DNA of 40,488 nt from a virus (IMGVR_UViG_3300033153_008633:1-40488); one strand, 5' to 3'. Counted from the first letter of the stretch, positions 22,328 to 31,586 are shown. Translations and numbers: made by a program. The notes: generated from the sequence alone by a model not told the origin.

Positions 22328-22804
22328 CTAATTACTATCAGTTTCTTTTGCTTCCCATCTGTCTAGAGTTAGACGAATAGTACCAGCATAATAACCTTCA
22401 CCACTATTAAATTCAACAGCAATATTAAGTCCTCTCGGATTAATAGCTGTGTAAGTCATTTGGAAATTACCGGAAGTTACTGGAGTTTCAATTACTAATT
22501 CAGTAGTTGTTGAACCTGCACCACTTAATTGCCAAGTTTTAGTTCCTGAACCAATAGCTGGAGCTCCGTAAATTTCAGTTAAAATGTTTGCAAAATTACC
22601 ATCTTCAATAACTATTGGAATTTCTACAGTTGTTTCACTTTCTTCACCCGCAAATGAATAAGTTGTTCCATCTGAACCAGTTATTTTATTACTTGCTGTC
22701 TCACCAATACCTAAATCAAAACTATCAATTATGATTGCTTTTAATTCATGAGCACCACTTCCTAATTGAATAGTACTTCCTCTTGTTACATATGCATTAC
22801 CTAT
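22328..22804 (-). CDS. Major tail tube protein with apparent AUA start, 158 aa
   Basis: The open frame between a TGA overlapping GGTGA and the TAG at 22328 encodes IGNAYVTRGSTIQLGSGAHE...DRWEAKETDSN, a beta-rich, uncharged protein typical of tail tubes. It sits between the tail terminator and the chaperones. The frame has no ATG, GTG or TTG until residue 119. The sequence GGTGATTTAAAATA places ATA exactly where ATG stands in GGTGATTTAAAATG at 11752. An AUA initiator, or an ATG-to-ATA change or error, is therefore implied. Confidence 0.8.
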   Translation of the reverse strand: MGNAYVTRGSTIQLGSGAHELKAIIIDSFDLGIGETASNKITGSDGTTYSFAGEESETTVEIPIVIEDGNFANILTEIYGAPAIGSGTKTWQLSGAGSTTTELVIETPVTSGNFQMTYTAINPRGLNIAVEFNSGEGYYAGTIRLTLDRWEAKETDSN

Positions 22805-22805
22805 T

Positions 22806-23276
22806 TTAAATCACCTTTTGTAAAATATTTGCAGTTATTAAAACATTACCCATACGTGTTCCTTCTTTATCTGGATCAACTATTTGATTAGTTCGAGTAA
22901 CATCTAATTCTATATTTCCACCCTGCACAGCAGTATATTGTTTTCTATCAAATAAAATTCTTAATCTTGAAATAATATTTTTAACATTTTGTACTGGATT
23001 TTCATCAACCCATACACTGATTTGGAAATCAAAAGTATCTTTATGGAAACCTTCTCTATTATTTCCAATATTATTTGGATTATAATCAGCAGAATCTATA
23101 ATAATTCTAGGATTTTGAAAAGAAGATTGTTGGTTGGCAGGTCGATCACTAAAAATATAATTATGTGCATTTGGTGCAGTAATATTTAATAAAACTAACA
23201 GTGCAGAATCAGTACGCATATCATTACGTATAGATATTAGAAGATCATTTTCAATAGTAGTATAATCAATTGCCAT
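22806..23276 (-). CDS. Tail terminator/completion protein, 156 aa
   Basis: Pattern of small tail terminators (gpU/DUF3168-like): an N-terminal helix, central strands with NPRIIID, then a DTFDFQISVWV strand and a long helix NVKNIISRLRILFD. Encoded between the gp10-like protein and the tube gene, the usual place. GGGGTGA precedes the ATG; a late promoter lies about 60-85 nt upstream. Confidence 0.7.
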   Translation of the reverse strand: MAIDYTTIENDLLISIRNDMRTDSALLVLLNITAPNAHNYIFSDRPANQQSSFQNPRIIIDSADYNPNNIGNNREGFHKDTFDFQISVWVDENPVQNVKNIISRLRILFDRKQYTAVQGGNIELDVTRTNQIVDPDKEGTRMGNVLITANILQKVI

Positions 23277-23337
23277 TTATTCACCCCAACGAGTTCTTTT
23301 ATAATTCCCAACGGAATATATTAATTTAAGTAGAAAA

Positions 23338-23363
23338 CCTATTTATATAAGCATATGAATATT
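23338..23363 (-). promoter_or_regulatory. Late promoter, class II, copy 1
   Basis: Minus strand: ATTCATATGCTTATATAAAT upstream of the tail terminator gene. It matches the element at 29821-29843 except for one base within the shared part. The TATA box lies about 65-70 nt before the ATG, so a leader of about 40 nt is expected. Confidence 0.6.
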
Positions 23364-23766
23364 ATTTTAATTCTTTAAGAAAATTTCTTGTAGATTTATG
23401 TGCTATACTTTTTGTATCTTTAATTGCAGCTGCAACCCCACGTTCCATAAAAAATTGAGGTCTTTGTCTGGAAGTACCATAATTAACATAACTTGCATAA
23501 TTTACGAATTTACTACCACCTCGACCTTTTCCATCAATGCCACCTGCGATCACAGATACACTATTAGTACCAATCTTAACTCTAACAGTACTTCGTAAAT
23601 TACCAGTATCCCTAGGTGCTATTTTCGTTTTAATAAGAGCTGCAGCTTCTCCTGCCAATTCTGTTAAAACTGCCTTATAATAATTAGGTGCTTTATACAT
23701 TAATTCGTTCAAACTATTAAGAAACTGTTGTGCTTTTATGGTTGAATCAAATTTGATTTTAGCCAT
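23362..23766 (-). CDS. HK97 gp10-like tail/neck protein, 134 aa
   Basis: Starts MAKIKFDSTIKAQQFLNSL, then a long helix, TGNLRSTVRVKIG, a glycine-rich loop and NYASYVNYGTSRQRPQFFMERG, the family signature of HK97 gp10 proteins. It forms part of the head-tail neck. The ATG at 23766 starts right after the stop of the upstream gene; the longer in-frame version lies inside it. Confidence 0.8.
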   Translation of the reverse strand: MAKIKFDSTIKAQQFLNSLNELMYKAPNYYKAVLTELAGEAAALIKTKIAPRDTGNLRSTVRVKIGTNSVSVIAGGIDGKGRGGSKFVNYASYVNYGTSRQRPQFFMERGVAAAIKDTKSIAHKSTRNFLKELK

Positions 23767-23767
23767 T

Positions 23768-24118
23768 TTAAATTGGGTCCGTATTACCAAATGCAATATT
23801 ACGATCAGGCAATATTCTAATAGCAACTATTTCCCAAGTAACACTTAAATAAGTAATATTATCTTTAAGTTTAGGAGTGTAAGATTTATCAAACACAAAA
23901 CGTTTACTATTAATATCAATAAGTCCTGCTGCATTTTTAATTTCTATATCAGTAGGAGTTTTAATTTGTGCTCTAGTAGGAATCTCTGTTGGAGTTTGTG
24001 GAATAGGTGCTTCAGTATTTGCATCAAATTCACCAGTTGCAGTTGGTAAACTATTAATAACTACATCTACGCCAATTAATTTAATAGTAGTACTTACACT
24101 AGGATAACCATATGTCAT
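23768..24118 (-). CDS. Head closure-like protein, 116 aa
   Basis: Beta-rich protein, position between connector and gp10-like protein, consistent with a head-closure (stopper) ring. Proline-rich strip PIPQTPTEIPTRAQIKTP in the middle. GGTGATTTAAATG is a perfect ribosome binding site. Confidence 0.55.
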   Translation of the reverse strand: MTYGYPSVSTTIKLIGVDVVINSLPTATGEFDANTEAPIPQTPTEIPTRAQIKTPTDIEIKNAAGLIDINSKRFVFDKSYTPKLKDNITYLSVTWEIVAIRILPDRNIAFGNTDPI

Positions 24119-24123
24119 TTAAA

Positions 24124-24498
24124 TCACCGTCCAACTAAAAGACCAGTATCATTATCATATTCATGAGTTTTATCTAAACTAGTTTTAGCTATACCCATTA
24201 ATGAACTTGAATTAGTTGTTATATTCTTTAATCGTTTATCATAATTATCTAGAAATTTGTTTGCATTAGGAGGAGTTAAACGCGTACCTTCAATAGTATT
24301 AACAAACCCTAATGATTGCCATTGATCTGCAATTAAAAACGCTGCATAATATCTTAAAGCAATAGTATCAGTACTTTTTTGTAATTCAGATGCAAATTCT
24401 AAATATAAATCAATAAAATCATCTGTTAAAATAGTTGCATCAGTTGGATCTTGAATCAACATAATTCTTATTTTTTCTTTTTCATCTGTTATAGCCAT
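24124..24498 (-). CDS. Head-tail connector (adaptor) protein, 124 aa
   Basis: Helical protein with DDFIDLYLEFASELQKSTDTIALRYYAAFLIADQW, like gp6/gp15-type connectors that dock under the portal. AGGTGA precedes the ATG at 24498; an ATG three codons earlier overlaps this site. Confidence 0.65.
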   Translation of the reverse strand: MAITDEKEKIRIMLIQDPTDATILTDDFIDLYLEFASELQKSTDTIALRYYAAFLIADQWQSLGFVNTIEGTRLTPPNANKFLDNYDKRLKNITTNSSSLMGIAKTSLDKTHEYDNDTGLLVGR

Positions 24499-24499
24499 A

Positions 24500-24820
24500 T
24501 TAATCACCTAAATGGTTTAATTTTACATTTTTTTTAATTTCAAATATTTTATTATTTTGTTTACAAATTATATTATTAGGAAAATAACCTTTTTTATATT
24601 CTGCATTAGTATTAACCAATCGACATGATCTGTCTAATGATTCATCATTAATTATCGAATGAGTATTAAAAAATAAAAATATACTAAATAATAATAATAT
24701 TATGAATAAAACCAATGAATAATTTTTACTTTGTTTAATTGTATTAGTTATTTTAGGCATTTTATTTTTCTTAAAACCTTTGAAAATATAAGATTCTTTA
24801 ATAGTTGATTCTAAATTCAT
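24500..24820 (-). CDS. Single-pass membrane protein, 106 aa
   Basis: A basic N-terminus, one transmembrane helix (about 34-51), and a C-terminal domain with two cysteines (SCRLVN and IICKQN). Topology suggests an extracellular C-terminus stabilised by a disulfide. Next to the XhlA-like gene and overlapping it by 4 nt, it could be the partner of that protein (spanin or holin accessory). Confidence 0.6.
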   Translation of the reverse strand: MNLESTIKESYIFKGFKKNKMPKITNTIKQSKNYSLVLFIILLLFSIFLFFNTHSIINDESLDRSCRLVNTNAEYKKGYFPNNIICKQNNKIFEIKKNVKLNHLGD

Positions 24821-25140
24821 TTTGAAAAATTCATGTAAGCTAATACAATAATAAAAGCGAAATTAGCTAATGGTATGACATTATTTAATAAAGTTTGATA
24901 CCATGTAGTTTTAGTATTATTTTCTTCTTTAAGCGTATCTTTAAAATTATCTAAATCATTTTGACTTTGTTTTTCTACAGCGGAAAGTTCTTCTTTAGTT
25001 GCACAAATTTGAATAAAAGTATCCATTTTATCATATAGATTTTTATTATGTTCTTTAAGTTCAACCATAGAACTTTTAATCCACGATACATTAGTCTCCA
25101 TTTTTGCCATTTTTTCTCTGTTTATTACGTCAATAACCAT
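24817..25140 (-). CDS. XhlA-like putative holin, 107 aa
   Basis: Coiled-coil N-terminal two-thirds followed by a C-terminal transmembrane helix (about 85-104, IPLANFAFIIVLAYM), the architecture of XhlA/hemolysin-type holins. The ATG at 25140 follows AGGTTGG; an upstream TTG is less likely. It sits between fibre and connector genes, away from the peptidase gene at 14459, so the lysis set is split. Alternative: a virion membrane anchor. Confidence 0.55.
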   Translation of the reverse strand: MVIDVINREKMAKMETNVSWIKSSMVELKEHNKNLYDKMDTFIQICATKEELSAVEKQSQNDLDNFKDTLKEENNTKTTWYQTLLNNVIPLANFAFIIVLAYMNFSK

Positions 25141-25168
25141 TACAACCAACCTTAAAAAAATAAAAAAA

Positions 25169-25636
25169 TTAAATTACATCCTCATTAGAAGAAATAAGAT
25201 CAATAAAATCATCTCTATGTTTAATCAAATCAATACCAAAATGATTAACATAATCTCGTAATTCTTTATAAGATACTTCTTCAGAACGATTACCATTCTC
25301 ATCTCGATATCCTATTAAAATAATTGCAGTACCATCTTTTAAATAAGTAGTAGTATATTCTAACCAAGTTTTCTGTCTAATAAGTTCACCATCTTCATCA
25401 AAAATAGAACTATTTTCAAAATTAATTGGAACATCATTTCTTAATACAGATGGATTTACAACTACACAACCAATAAAACCATCTATAGATATATTAGCAT
25501 CATATAATGATTTAAATGTACTATATGGATCTTCGTATGGTAAATTAACATCAATAACATCAGGAATAAGTTGAGTTGTTAATTTTTTTACAATAGTATC
25601 TGTTTTATGTTTTTCAATATCTAATTTAAATGTCAT
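25169..25636 (-). CDS. Hypothetical acidic protein, 155 aa
   Basis: Not recognised; beta-rich with many Asp. The start at 25636 follows GGAG and the upstream stop. Between fibre and holin-like genes it may be a fibre chaperone or accessory. Bases 25141-25168 are A/T-rich spacer. Confidence 0.55.
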   Translation of the reverse strand: MTFKLDIEKHKTDTIVKKLTTQLIPDVIDVNLPYEDPYSTFKSLYDANISIDGFIGCVVVNPSVLRNDVPINFENSSIFDEDGELIRQKTWLEYTTTYLKDGTAIILIGYRDENGNRSEEVSYKELRDYVNHFGIDLIKHRDDFIDLISSNEDVI

Positions 25637-25637
25637 T

Positions 25638-26138
25638 TTAACTCCATAAAACATTATTTACACTAAATGTTGTTAATCCAGTATTAGCAACACTCGTTCT
25701 TGCTCTAACTGTAACTTTATCATTTGTATCTAATGTTAAAATTGTTGATATACCTATATTACTTTTTTTATCACTTGCAGTTAATTCTACAGGACTGGTA
25801 GCACCAGTTACCATTGTCTCATTTACAAATAATGCAAAATCCATTAAACAAGCTTTATCAACTTCAATAGTTGCATGTGCAGAAAAATTAAAAGATTTAC
25901 CACTATCTCCTGTATATGTAAATTCACCATTATTAAATGTAAAATCCTGTAAATTATTTGCGGATAAATCTACACTTATCATAGGATACCAAGTTGCAGC
26001 ATCTACTAATGTTGCAATAAGAGTATCTGTATTATACATATTACCTTTACTTCTAATATATAGATCTGTGAAATTATCATTAATTTTACCACGAGCAACG
26101 CCCATTGTTTCTAAATTGTTTAAAATTTGTTGTGTCAT
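25638..26138 (-). CDS. Fibre-associated beta-sandwich protein, 166 aa
   Basis: The N-terminal helix MTQQILNNLETMGVARGKINDNFTDL and a beta-sandwich C-terminus (GKSFNFSAHATIEVDKAC...) resemble small tail or head spike proteins of the C1q/TNF-like type. It is downstream of the giant LamG gene and may decorate the same structure. GGGAGA precedes the ATG. Confidence 0.6.
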   Translation of the reverse strand: MTQQILNNLETMGVARGKINDNFTDLYIRSKGNMYNTDTLIATLVDAATWYPMISVDLSANNLQDFTFNNGEFTYTGDSGKSFNFSAHATIEVDKACLMDFALFVNETMVTGATSPVELTASDKKSNIGISTILTLDTNDKVTVRARTSVANTGLTTFSVNNVLWS

Positions 26139-26155
26139 TTTATTATCTCCCTAAT

Positions 26156-29100
26156 TTATCCTTTCCAAATTTCAGTATCATTCCAAGTTTCAGTATCATC
26201 CCATATATCGCCTATTTTAATGAATTTAAATATTTTTAATAAATCATCTCCAGTTTGAACTGATTCATAAGTTAGCAAATTTTTCTTTTTCAAATCTATA
26301 CTGACATCTGCAAATATCTGATTAAGTTGATTTACTTGAATATCTTCATAACTTCTAGTCATCCAATCATCACCATTAGTATGATACCAGAAACTTGAAC
26401 CATCTTCAATTTCTCCAATAGCTAAAAAAGAAGCATCCCCATTATTAGCAGTTATATTTAATCTATATCTAGTATATGCTGTTGCATTATTTGGTGTATA
26501 AATTCTTTTTTCACCAATATTCCAACCTATCTCATCTGATATGGTATGTAATACATCCCAACTTGAACCATTATAACCTTCAAAAGTCCAATTTTTTGGA
26601 GCTCTATCTTTATAAGTGTCTGCAACATCTTCAGGTAGTTTTATACTATATGAAGTAACAATTTTTTCACCTGCAGACCATTCAATCCAACCAGTAGTAT
26701 TTCCACTAGTAGTTATCCAAGTATCATCTAATATATTATTAAAAGCATTAGATGCGGGCGATAATGCTGTAGACGCAGATATATCTGTATATTCTCTACT
26801 AGTAGCAAATATTGCGGGATTAGGATATTGCAATAACTCTGTTTCAGCATCATTATGCCATCCATCAGATTGATTAGTTAAAGTATTTCCTATTGCATCA
26901 GTTATACTATCAACTGCTGGAATATATAATTTGTTTATATCTAAACTACTTGTTGCATTGTTAGAACCTACTTGATCAATAAGTATATCATGTCCAATGT
27001 ATCTGTGAGTTATATTACTTGAAGATGTTCCCATTTCCAATAAACTAACTGACGACTTCATAGGTGCACCTATACCAAGACCAAAAGCCCTATATGCTCC
27101 TATAGCTAAAGTTTGATTAGAAGAATAATCTTTAGTAATTGTTGTAGTATCTGAATATTCTATTTCTTTAGTGATATTATTACATGACCAAGAAATTTCC
27201 CCTGACACTCTCTCTGCTTCAAATTCTATATAATCACCATCATCAAATTGTCCAGTTGTCATTATCACTGTAGGAACATTAGATATATCGTCATCAATAT
27301 CAAACCTAAGTTGATTTGATACAGTACCTAAGAAAAATCTTTTACCACCAGTTTGAGCATTCCCATCAGAAAAAGCACTATATGATCCTGCACCTTTTTC
27401 AATAATTCCTTTATATTTATAATAAAAGTCTCCTGCACCTAAGCCTGAATTATCATACTCTGCAAATGAAGAAACTCCATCAAAATCAGAATAAGCACCA
27501 AATCCATCAATTAAATTATTAGGTCTTATTTTTCCTGTACTATCAGTTGAATGAAATGTACTTAATATAGCTCCTGCGATTGTACCGTCATTACCATTAC
27601 CACTTGAATCGTAAGCAATTGTTCCTGCACTTTCGTCACATTTATATTGTCCTACTAATACATCATCTTTATATATTTTAACATCTCCAATAGGTCCTGT
27701 AAATTTAGATGAAGCTGTGCCTGTAGCAAATAATTTAAATGTACTTCCTGAAAATCTACTACTTACAATATCTCCAACATCAATTGAATGACCTGAACTA
27801 GTAACACCATTAGCAGTTACAGTCATAGAACCATCACTATTAACAGTCATAGTACATTCATATATAGTATTAGCAACACAAGGAATTGAAGCATACCTAT
27901 AATTAGAAGCATCTAATACACATCCTACATATAAAAGACCGCCTGCAACTCTAGTTGCAATACCTTTAGTAGAAGCATAATCAGAAACGAAATATTGTGA
28001 AGTAGTTACATCTGTTCCTGTCTTCATTTTAAAAGTAGCGAAAAATTTATCACCATCAGTAAAACTATAAGTAGTATTCAAATTTACATAAGCAGTACCA
28101 TCACCAAGATAATAACCACTATTAACTAATTTAGCATTATATTTAACTCGACCAGAATATTCTAAATCACTTTCAAAAATATCTTTAGTAATATCAGATT
28201 CATCTCGTGGTAATTTAACCCAATCTATATCTGAACCAGTTAAAATACCATCATTACCATTGCCAGAAATATCTGCTACAGTTGTTCCACTTTCCTCATC
28301 AAAATTAAATTCTGAAGCATCATTAATGTTAGCATAAGTCATTACACCGCTAAAACCATTACTTGTTGAAGCACCTATATCTGTTATAGTCATAGAAGCT
28401 GAAGAGAGAGTTTTAACAGTACCTATACTAATATTGTCAATAAAATGTTCGTAGTCAGTACTATTATTTCTAACTACTTTTAACTTAACAATTTTATTTT
28501 CTGCTATATACGATACGGTTTGAGATGTTCCTCCAGCTATATAAGCCGTAAATATAGAACCAGAATAACCGAATCCATTCCCACTGCCTGCAATATAATA
28601 TTCAGTTGGTACAATTCCAAATAAATTTATATCTACTTCAAAAAATGAACCAATAGAGAATAATACATTTGGAATCAAAACATAACTAGATCCTTTAAAT
28701 TGTAATCCGCCAGTATAACCTACTTCATTTTGGTAGCTTATAAAATCATTATCAGTAGCATGAAATGTAGATAATGTTGCATTAGTTATAACTCCGTTGA
28801 TACTATTACCACTTGAATCATAAGTAACATCTCCACCAGTTTCATCACAGTTCCATTGTCCTATAATAGCACCACTAGAATTTCTTTGTGTTACTCTTCC
28901 TAATTTAGAATTAGCTTTAACAGTACCAAATTCTCCAAAATTAAAATCAGCTGTAAAACTTGGTAAACTTGCTGGAATAGTACCTGTTTCAGACACCCCT
29001 GTAACTAAAACTCCATCTAAGTATATTTTAGCCCTATTAGTATTTCCGCTTAATGATCCATCAAAGATAAAACGTAATGTAGATTTTCCTGCTTGTGAAA

Positions 29101-29515
29101 CAACCTTAGTTATACCTGCTGATGTACCGTTAGAAATATAAAATGCTAAAGTATTTGAAGCAGTCCATCTCATTTCTAATCTATTATCGTTATCATCCCA
29201 TTGATGAATCGCAAAAATCTCACCCAATGCTCTTGAAATATCCATTTCAAAATCTAAATAAGTTTCACCGCTTAAATCTATATCACTTTTACTAAATTCA
29301 ACAGTAGCAGCGTCATCAAATTGGTAACATTTACCTTCTTGGATGGGACGAGTTTCATTACCCATCTTATCAATAGCTTCCCAAATACCAGTATCACTAT
29401 TTTGTTGATAACCTAATTTAAGTAACCATTGAAGAAGTTCAGCTTTATTAGGAGGAATATTTCTTAATAAAATACTATTTTTTAATACTATTCTATTTCG
29501 TATCTCTAAAACCAT
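26156..29515 (-). CDS. Giant LamG/discoidin receptor-binding protein, 1119 aa
   Basis: The N-terminus (residues 1-50) contains a helical adaptor. Several concanavalin/LamG-like beta-sandwich domains follow (about 50-245, 270-435, 465-660 and 690-860). They recur with C-D-E-(T/S)-x-G-x6-DSSGN linkers such as GQWNCDETGG and GQYKCDESAG. A discoidin-like domain comes at about 900-1030 (ASNAFNNILDDTWITTSG, WTFEGYNGSSWDV). The C-terminus ends in repeated WDDTETWNDTEIW. This is a host-surface adhesin. It lies between the capsid and connector genes rather than at the tail tip. Confidence 0.8.
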   Translation of the reverse strand: MVLEIRNRIVLKNSILLRNIPPNKAELLQWLLKLGYQQNSDTGIWEAIDKMGNETRPIQEGKCYQFDDAATVEFSKSDIDLSGETYLDFEMDISRALGEIFAIHQWDDNDNRLEMRWTASNTLAFYISNGTSAGITKVVSQAGKSTLRFIFDGSLSGNTNRAKIYLDGVLVTGVSETGTIPASLPSFTADFNFGEFGTVKANSKLGRVTQRNSSGAIIGQWNCDETGGDVTYDSSGNSINGVITNATLSTFHATDNDFISYQNEVGYTGGLQFKGSSYVLIPNVLFSIGSFFEVDINLFGIVPTEYYIAGSGNGFGYSGSIFTAYIAGGTSQTVSYIAENKIVKLKVVRNNSTDYEHFIDNISIGTVKTLSSASMTITDIGASTSNGFSGVMTYANINDASEFNFDEESGTTVADISGNGNDGILTGSDIDWVKLPRDESDITKDIFESDLEYSGRVKYNAKLVNSGYYLGDGTAYVNLNTTYSFTDGDKFFATFKMKTGTDVTTSQYFVSDYASTKGIATRVAGGLLYVGCVLDASNYRYASIPCVANTIYECTMTVNSDGSMTVTANGVTSSGHSIDVGDIVSSRFSGSTFKLFATGTASSKFTGPIGDVKIYKDDVLVGQYKCDESAGTIAYDSSGNGNDGTIAGAILSTFHSTDSTGKIRPNNLIDGFGAYSDFDGVSSFAEYDNSGLGAGDFYYKYKGIIEKGAGSYSAFSDGNAQTGGKRFFLGTVSNQLRFDIDDDISNVPTVIMTTGQFDDGDYIEFEAERVSGEISWSCNNITKEIEYSDTTTITKDYSSNQTLAIGAYRAFGLGIGAPMKSSVSLLEMGTSSSNITHRYIGHDILIDQVGSNNATSSLDINKLYIPAVDSITDAIGNTLTNQSDGWHNDAETELLQYPNPAIFATSREYTDISASTALSPASNAFNNILDDTWITTSGNTTGWIEWSAGEKIVTSYSIKLPEDVADTYKDRAPKNWTFEGYNGSSWDVLHTISDEIGWNIGEKRIYTPNNATAYTRYRLNITANNGDASFLAIGEIEDGSSFWYHTNGDDWMTRSYEDIQVNQLNQIFADVSIDLKKKNLLTYESVQTGDDLLKIFKFIKIGDIWDDTETWNDTEIWKG

Positions 29516-29523
29516 TTTTAGAT

Positions 29524-29772
29524 CTATTCTGATATTGGGAAACAGTGTAATCTACTAACACTTGTTCCTGTTGCATGTACTCTTTTTACTATACCTTCGA
29601 TACGTTCACCAGCTATAACAAGCATTTCAACAGGAGTTGTATCATCAATAAAAGTAACTTTTAAAGCACCATCAGCATCAATACGTAAAGCACCAGGAGT
29701 TGGTAAATCTGTACTATCAGATGGAGTAACTAAATAACATTTTCTAGGGTTTTGAATTAAATCTATTGCCAT
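29524..29772 (-). CDS. Spike base-like protein (RCAP_Rcc01079-like), 82 aa
   Basis: MAIDLIQNPRKCYLVTPSDSTDLPTPGALRIDADGALKVTF...KRVHATGTSVSRL has the pattern of spike-base proteins: a VTPSDxxDLP stretch, a strand with DGxLKVTF, and a final IVKRVxATGT. These form a trimeric base for fibre proteins. It directly precedes the LamG adhesin. The start at 29772 has GTGA 5 nt upstream. Confidence 0.65.
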   Translation of the reverse strand: MAIDLIQNPRKCYLVTPSDSTDLPTPGALRIDADGALKVTFIDDTTPVEMLVIAGERIEGIVKRVHATGTSVSRLHCFPISE

Positions 29773-29820
29773 ATTTATCACGCTCATATATTATAATAAT
29801 ATTAAAAAATCACGTAAACT

Positions 29821-29843
29821 CATTTATATATGCATATGAATAG
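29821..29843 (-). promoter_or_regulatory. Late promoter, class II, copy 2
   Basis: Minus strand: CTATTCATATGCATATATAAATG. It matches the element at 23338-23363. TATA lies about 50-55 nt upstream of the spike-base ATG. Confidence 0.65.
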
Positions 29844-29864
29844 AAAGAGAAAAATAAAAAAAAA

Positions 29865-30218
29865 TTAATTTGATTGATTAGGTTGAGAAGGTAATTCTGC
29901 AGTAACTTCAACTTCAGATTTAATTTCGTCTTCAGAATCTTTTTTAGATTGTTCTTCTGCTTGCTTTTTTGCTTCTGCTTCTTTAGCTTTTTTTTCTGCT
30001 TTTAATCGTTTAGATTTTTCAGCATTAGTTTCAACAGAACCAACAGGAGTTTTAGGTTCAACAACTTTATCTTCAAAAGGGATTAAGATTCCTTTCTTAA
30101 CAAGATTTTTTACACTTGGTTGAAATTTAACAGGAATTTCTTTGTCAATAATTTCGCCGATTTCATATACATTAGCCCCAATTGCTACACGATTTTGTTC
30201 TACTTTATATTTCTTCAT
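29865..30218 (-). CDS. Virion-associated hypothetical with Lys/Glu-rich tail, 117 aa
   Basis: The first 50 residues are beta-rich (YKVEQNRVAIGANVYEIGEIID) and similar to short capsid-associated proteins; the tail (60-105) is a charged coiled coil of Ala, Lys and Glu. It is encoded directly after the capsid protein. GGTGA precedes the ATG. Confidence 0.55.
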   Translation of the reverse strand: MKKYKVEQNRVAIGANVYEIGEIIDKEIPVKFQPSVKNLVKKGILIPFEDKVVEPKTPVGSVETNAEKSKRLKAEKKAKEAEAKKQAEEQSKKDSEDEIKSEVEVTAELPSQPNQSN

Positions 30219-30262
30219 AATATCACCATTCTAAATTTAAAAATTAAAAAAAAAGAAAAAAA

Positions 30263-31165
30263 TTAACCATTAAGAGTATCAATAACACCAACAGAACTTG
30301 GGAAAACTAATTCAACAGGTCCTGCTCTTGCTCTAACAGTATTCTTAACAAGTCCAACATCATTATAGATTCCAGTTTTTAATTCAGGAGCCATAAATAA
30401 TCTCATACGTACCCACTCTTGAACTTTTGGAATTAATAAAGCAACTCCAGCGTCTAAAGTAGTTCCGTCTGATAAAACAGTTCCAGCAGTTAAATTAGTT
30501 TCGACAACAATTTCTAAGTTAGGAATTGCAGCTAAGATTTGATCAATAACAGATTTATCATTGTAAGTATTTCCAATCTTAACCATTTTTTTATATTCAG
30601 CGTCAGCTAAAACTAAAGTATATGGTCGTGATCTAAACTTACGTGGTAAACTATTAAAGTAACCAATAAAATCATTAGCAACATTTGAACTTAAGTCAAT
30701 ATCTGCACCAGTGATTGTAGTTACACCTGAAGCAGTTAATACACCTGGAAGACCAAATGTTACATCACCAGCATAAGCTAATGTATTTAAAGTTTCATTA
30801 ACATCACGAGTTGCATCAGTTAAAGATTCAGTATCAATAGGCATATTACTTGCTCTAGTTGTTTCAATATCATCCATGTTTAAATCATATGCTACAGCAT
30901 CATCGTAAACAAAGAAACTTACTCTATTTTTACTAACATTGATTTTTTTTGCATGTGCTAAACTCATAACAAAAGCAGCTTTTCTTTCAGTGTCATCTTT
31001 AACATCGTAGAAACCTTGCTTTGTAAGTTTATTTTGACCTCGTTTAATGTTGAAAACCTGATCAAATGTTAAATCTAATTCAGGAGGTCTACTTAAAACT
31101 TTGTCGAACTCTTGTAATTCTTCTTTTGAAAAGTAAGAATTGTCACTATCATTTTCGTTCATCAT
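30263..31165 (-). CDS. Major capsid protein (HK97 fold), 300 aa
   Basis: Encoded after protease-scaffold and decoration genes, as expected. The sequence includes an N-terminal helix (FSKEELQEFDKVLSRPPELDL), a central TNV/ADIDLSSNVANDFIGYFNS region, RSRPYTLVLADAEYKKM and a final beta-rich segment with EWVRMRLFMAPELKTGIYNDVGLVKNTVRARAGPVELVFPSSVGVI. These resemble encapsulin/linocin-like HK97-fold capsid proteins. AGGTAA is the ribosome binding site. Assignment rests on position and overall pattern. Confidence 0.75.
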   Translation of the reverse strand: MMNENDSDNSYFSKEELQEFDKVLSRPPELDLTFDQVFNIKRGQNKLTKQGFYDVKDDTERKAAFVMSLAHAKKINVSKNRVSFFVYDDAVAYDLNMDDIETTRASNMPIDTESLTDATRDVNETLNTLAYAGDVTFGLPGVLTASGVTTITGADIDLSSNVANDFIGYFNSLPRKFRSRPYTLVLADAEYKKMVKIGNTYNDKSVIDQILAAIPNLEIVVETNLTAGTVLSDGTTLDAGVALLIPKVQEWVRMRLFMAPELKTGIYNDVGLVKNTVRARAGPVELVFPSSVGVIDTLNG

Positions 31166-31175
31166 TTTTATTTAC

Positions 31176-31586
31176 CTAATAAGCTGGGACTATTGAAATA
31201 ACGTCATCATCAGCAGCACTTGCAATAATTGCAATACCAACAGTAGCTAAAGTTTTTGTAGTAGCAGTTGCTTCAACAATAACACGTCCACCAGTAGTCA
31301 TTTTAACATAATTACCAACAGCGATTACACCCATTGCAATAACTTGTCTTGCAGGAGCGTTTAATTTAACTGGAACCATCTCATCATCTAGATAAGTAAT
31401 TCTTTCTTTAATTGCTACATGAGCGTTATTAAATTCAACTTGACCAATGTAAGCCTCACCAGCATCTGCTTGAGCGATACCTGTTGATGTCATTTTTACA
31501 TATTCACCAGGAGTTAAAGTTTCAGCTGCTCTAAAAGTAGCACCGTCACCATTACCTGCATATGGAAATATTTCTTTAATTGCCAT
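31176..31586 (-). CDS. Capsid decoration protein (DUF2190-like), 136 aa
   Basis: Small-residue-rich beta protein with GEYVKMTSTGIAQADAGEAYIGQVEFN and VGNYVKMTTGGRVIVEA, a pair of repeated strand units as in DUF2190 head-decoration or head-fibre base proteins. Direct neighbour of the capsid gene. AGGTGA precedes the ATG. Confidence 0.7.
   Translation of the reverse strand: MAIKEIFPYAGNGDGATFRAAETLTPGEYVKMTSTGIAQADAGEAYIGQVEFNNAHVAIKERITYLDDEMVPVKLNAPARQVIAMGVIAVGNYVKMTTGGRVIVEATATTKTLATVGIAIIASAADDDVISIVPAY

Noticed and set aside
26616-26873. Plus-strand open frame inside the LamG gene
   Set aside because: Antisense shadow created by repeated beta-rich codons.
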